Source: an uncultured Rhodocyclaceae bacterium | Lineage (GTDB): Bacteria; Pseudomonadota; Gammaproteobacteria; Burkholderiales; Rhodocyclaceae | Reading direction: 5' to 3' | NCBI GenBank assembly: GCA_903930805.1 | Contig: CAIYZZ010000531.1 | Location: 1 to 6,623 of the forward strand | Length of the DNA stretch: 6,623 bases | Shown here: positions 6,332 to 6,623 of the stretch, in pieces | Numbering within the stretch: the first letter of the stretch is position 1 | How the letters are laid out: each line of letters opens with the position of its first letter | Made by a program: the position numbers and the translations under genes | The notes under the pieces: model-generated | The model's database searches: none | Seen by the model: only the letters and a program-made list of their open reading frames with translations | Told to the model about the DNA's origin: nothing

Positions 6332-6623
6332 CTTTCCGACGGCACCCTGTTTTCGTGAGGTGCGAGAACTATTTTGGCAAGTGCGCGGAATATGGAGGCC
6401 AGAAACCGCGCAAACAACAGAAGAATTGGAAGGAGGAACACGAACATCTGGTTCAGACCGCGTGTTGCGAAGATCTGGCCGACTGGTTCGACATGATTCC
6501 CCGTCACTCGGTAACGGGTGACCAGGCTGTCCGAGTTGTAATAGTTCTCTGTTTCTATCAGTTGCGAATTGCCGTCGTCAGAAAGGATTTCCCCGCGTGG
6601 GAAGTCGTCCCCACCACCATCAC
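6328..6623 (-). CDS. Hypothetical membrane protein, C-terminal part, 5' end outside window
   Basis: An open - strand frame of 97 codons enters from the right edge (first full codon at 6621-6619) and ends with TGA at 6330-6328. It has no start codon inside the window that would be needed, because the gene begins further right. The visible part has a polar domain (DDFPRGEILSDDGNSQ, then ETENYYNSDSLVTRYRVTG), one strong hydrophobic helix at fragment residues about 59-78 (MFVFLLPILLLFARFLASIF) and a short basic tail ending VPSER. This fits a single-span protein with an exported domain and a cytoplasmic C-terminus. The stop overlaps the ATG of the next gene as ATGA, which is the best evidence that the frame is coding; the other two - strand frames have early stops here. 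I do not recognise a family. Confidence 0.7.
   Translation of the reverse strand, partial: DGGGDDFPRGEILSDDGNSQLIETENYYNSDSLVTRYRVTGNHVEPVGQIFATRGLNQMFVFLLPILLLFARFLASIFRALAKIVLAPHENRVPSER

Noticed and set aside
6123..6521. + strand open frame across the zinc-ribbon gene and its upstream neighbour
   Set aside because: It is antisense to two genes tied together by an ATGA overlap. It has no domain signature and the - strand reading explains the cysteine and membrane patterns.

Overview
This window looks like a piece of a high-GC Gram-negative chromosome, most likely a betaproteobacterium. I infer this from the character of the DnaJ and Mfd proteins and have not checked it by search. Two conserved housekeeping genes fill the left 61%: the 3' half of dnaJ (1-596), then a complete mfd transcription-repair coupling factor (618-4031). 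Both are on the + strand, 21 bp apart, with no terminator between them, so they are probably co-transcribed.

The region right of mfd is different. Sampled rows have roughly 50% G+C, against about 60-70% in mfd, and the genes are partial or uncharacterised. From 4212 to about 4585 the - strand holds the remains of a two-component operon. It has the last ~64 residues of a (probably hybrid) sensor kinase, joined by an ATGA stop/start overlap to the first ~62 residues of a response-regulator receiver domain. Both are truncated. Within a few bases of where the kinase similarity ends, a + strand ADP-ribosylglycohydrolase (ARH/DraG family) begins without its N-terminal part and then runs intact to its natural C-terminus (5369). 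The two truncations meet at about 4583, which marks a rearrangement breakpoint. The open frame of the hydrolase continues backwards through DNA antisense to the kinase and regulator.

Convergent to the hydrolase, from the right edge down to 5418, is a tightly packed - strand operon of three uncharacterised membrane proteins. The first is the C-terminal part of a single-span protein that runs off the window (6328-6623). The second is a two-helix protein with a CxxC...CxxC zinc ribbon (5912-6331). The third is a membrane-anchored protein with a pseudopilin-like exported domain (5418-5915). Both gene junctions are 4-base ATGA overlaps, so the three are probably translationally coupled and act together. 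I cannot assign them a function.

Overall this is a conserved chaperone/DNA-repair block next to an accessory, rearranged segment. I found no tRNA, rRNA, CRISPR array, transposase or convincing intrinsic terminator. I see no complete new system. The best leads are the breakpoint and the three-gene membrane cassette.
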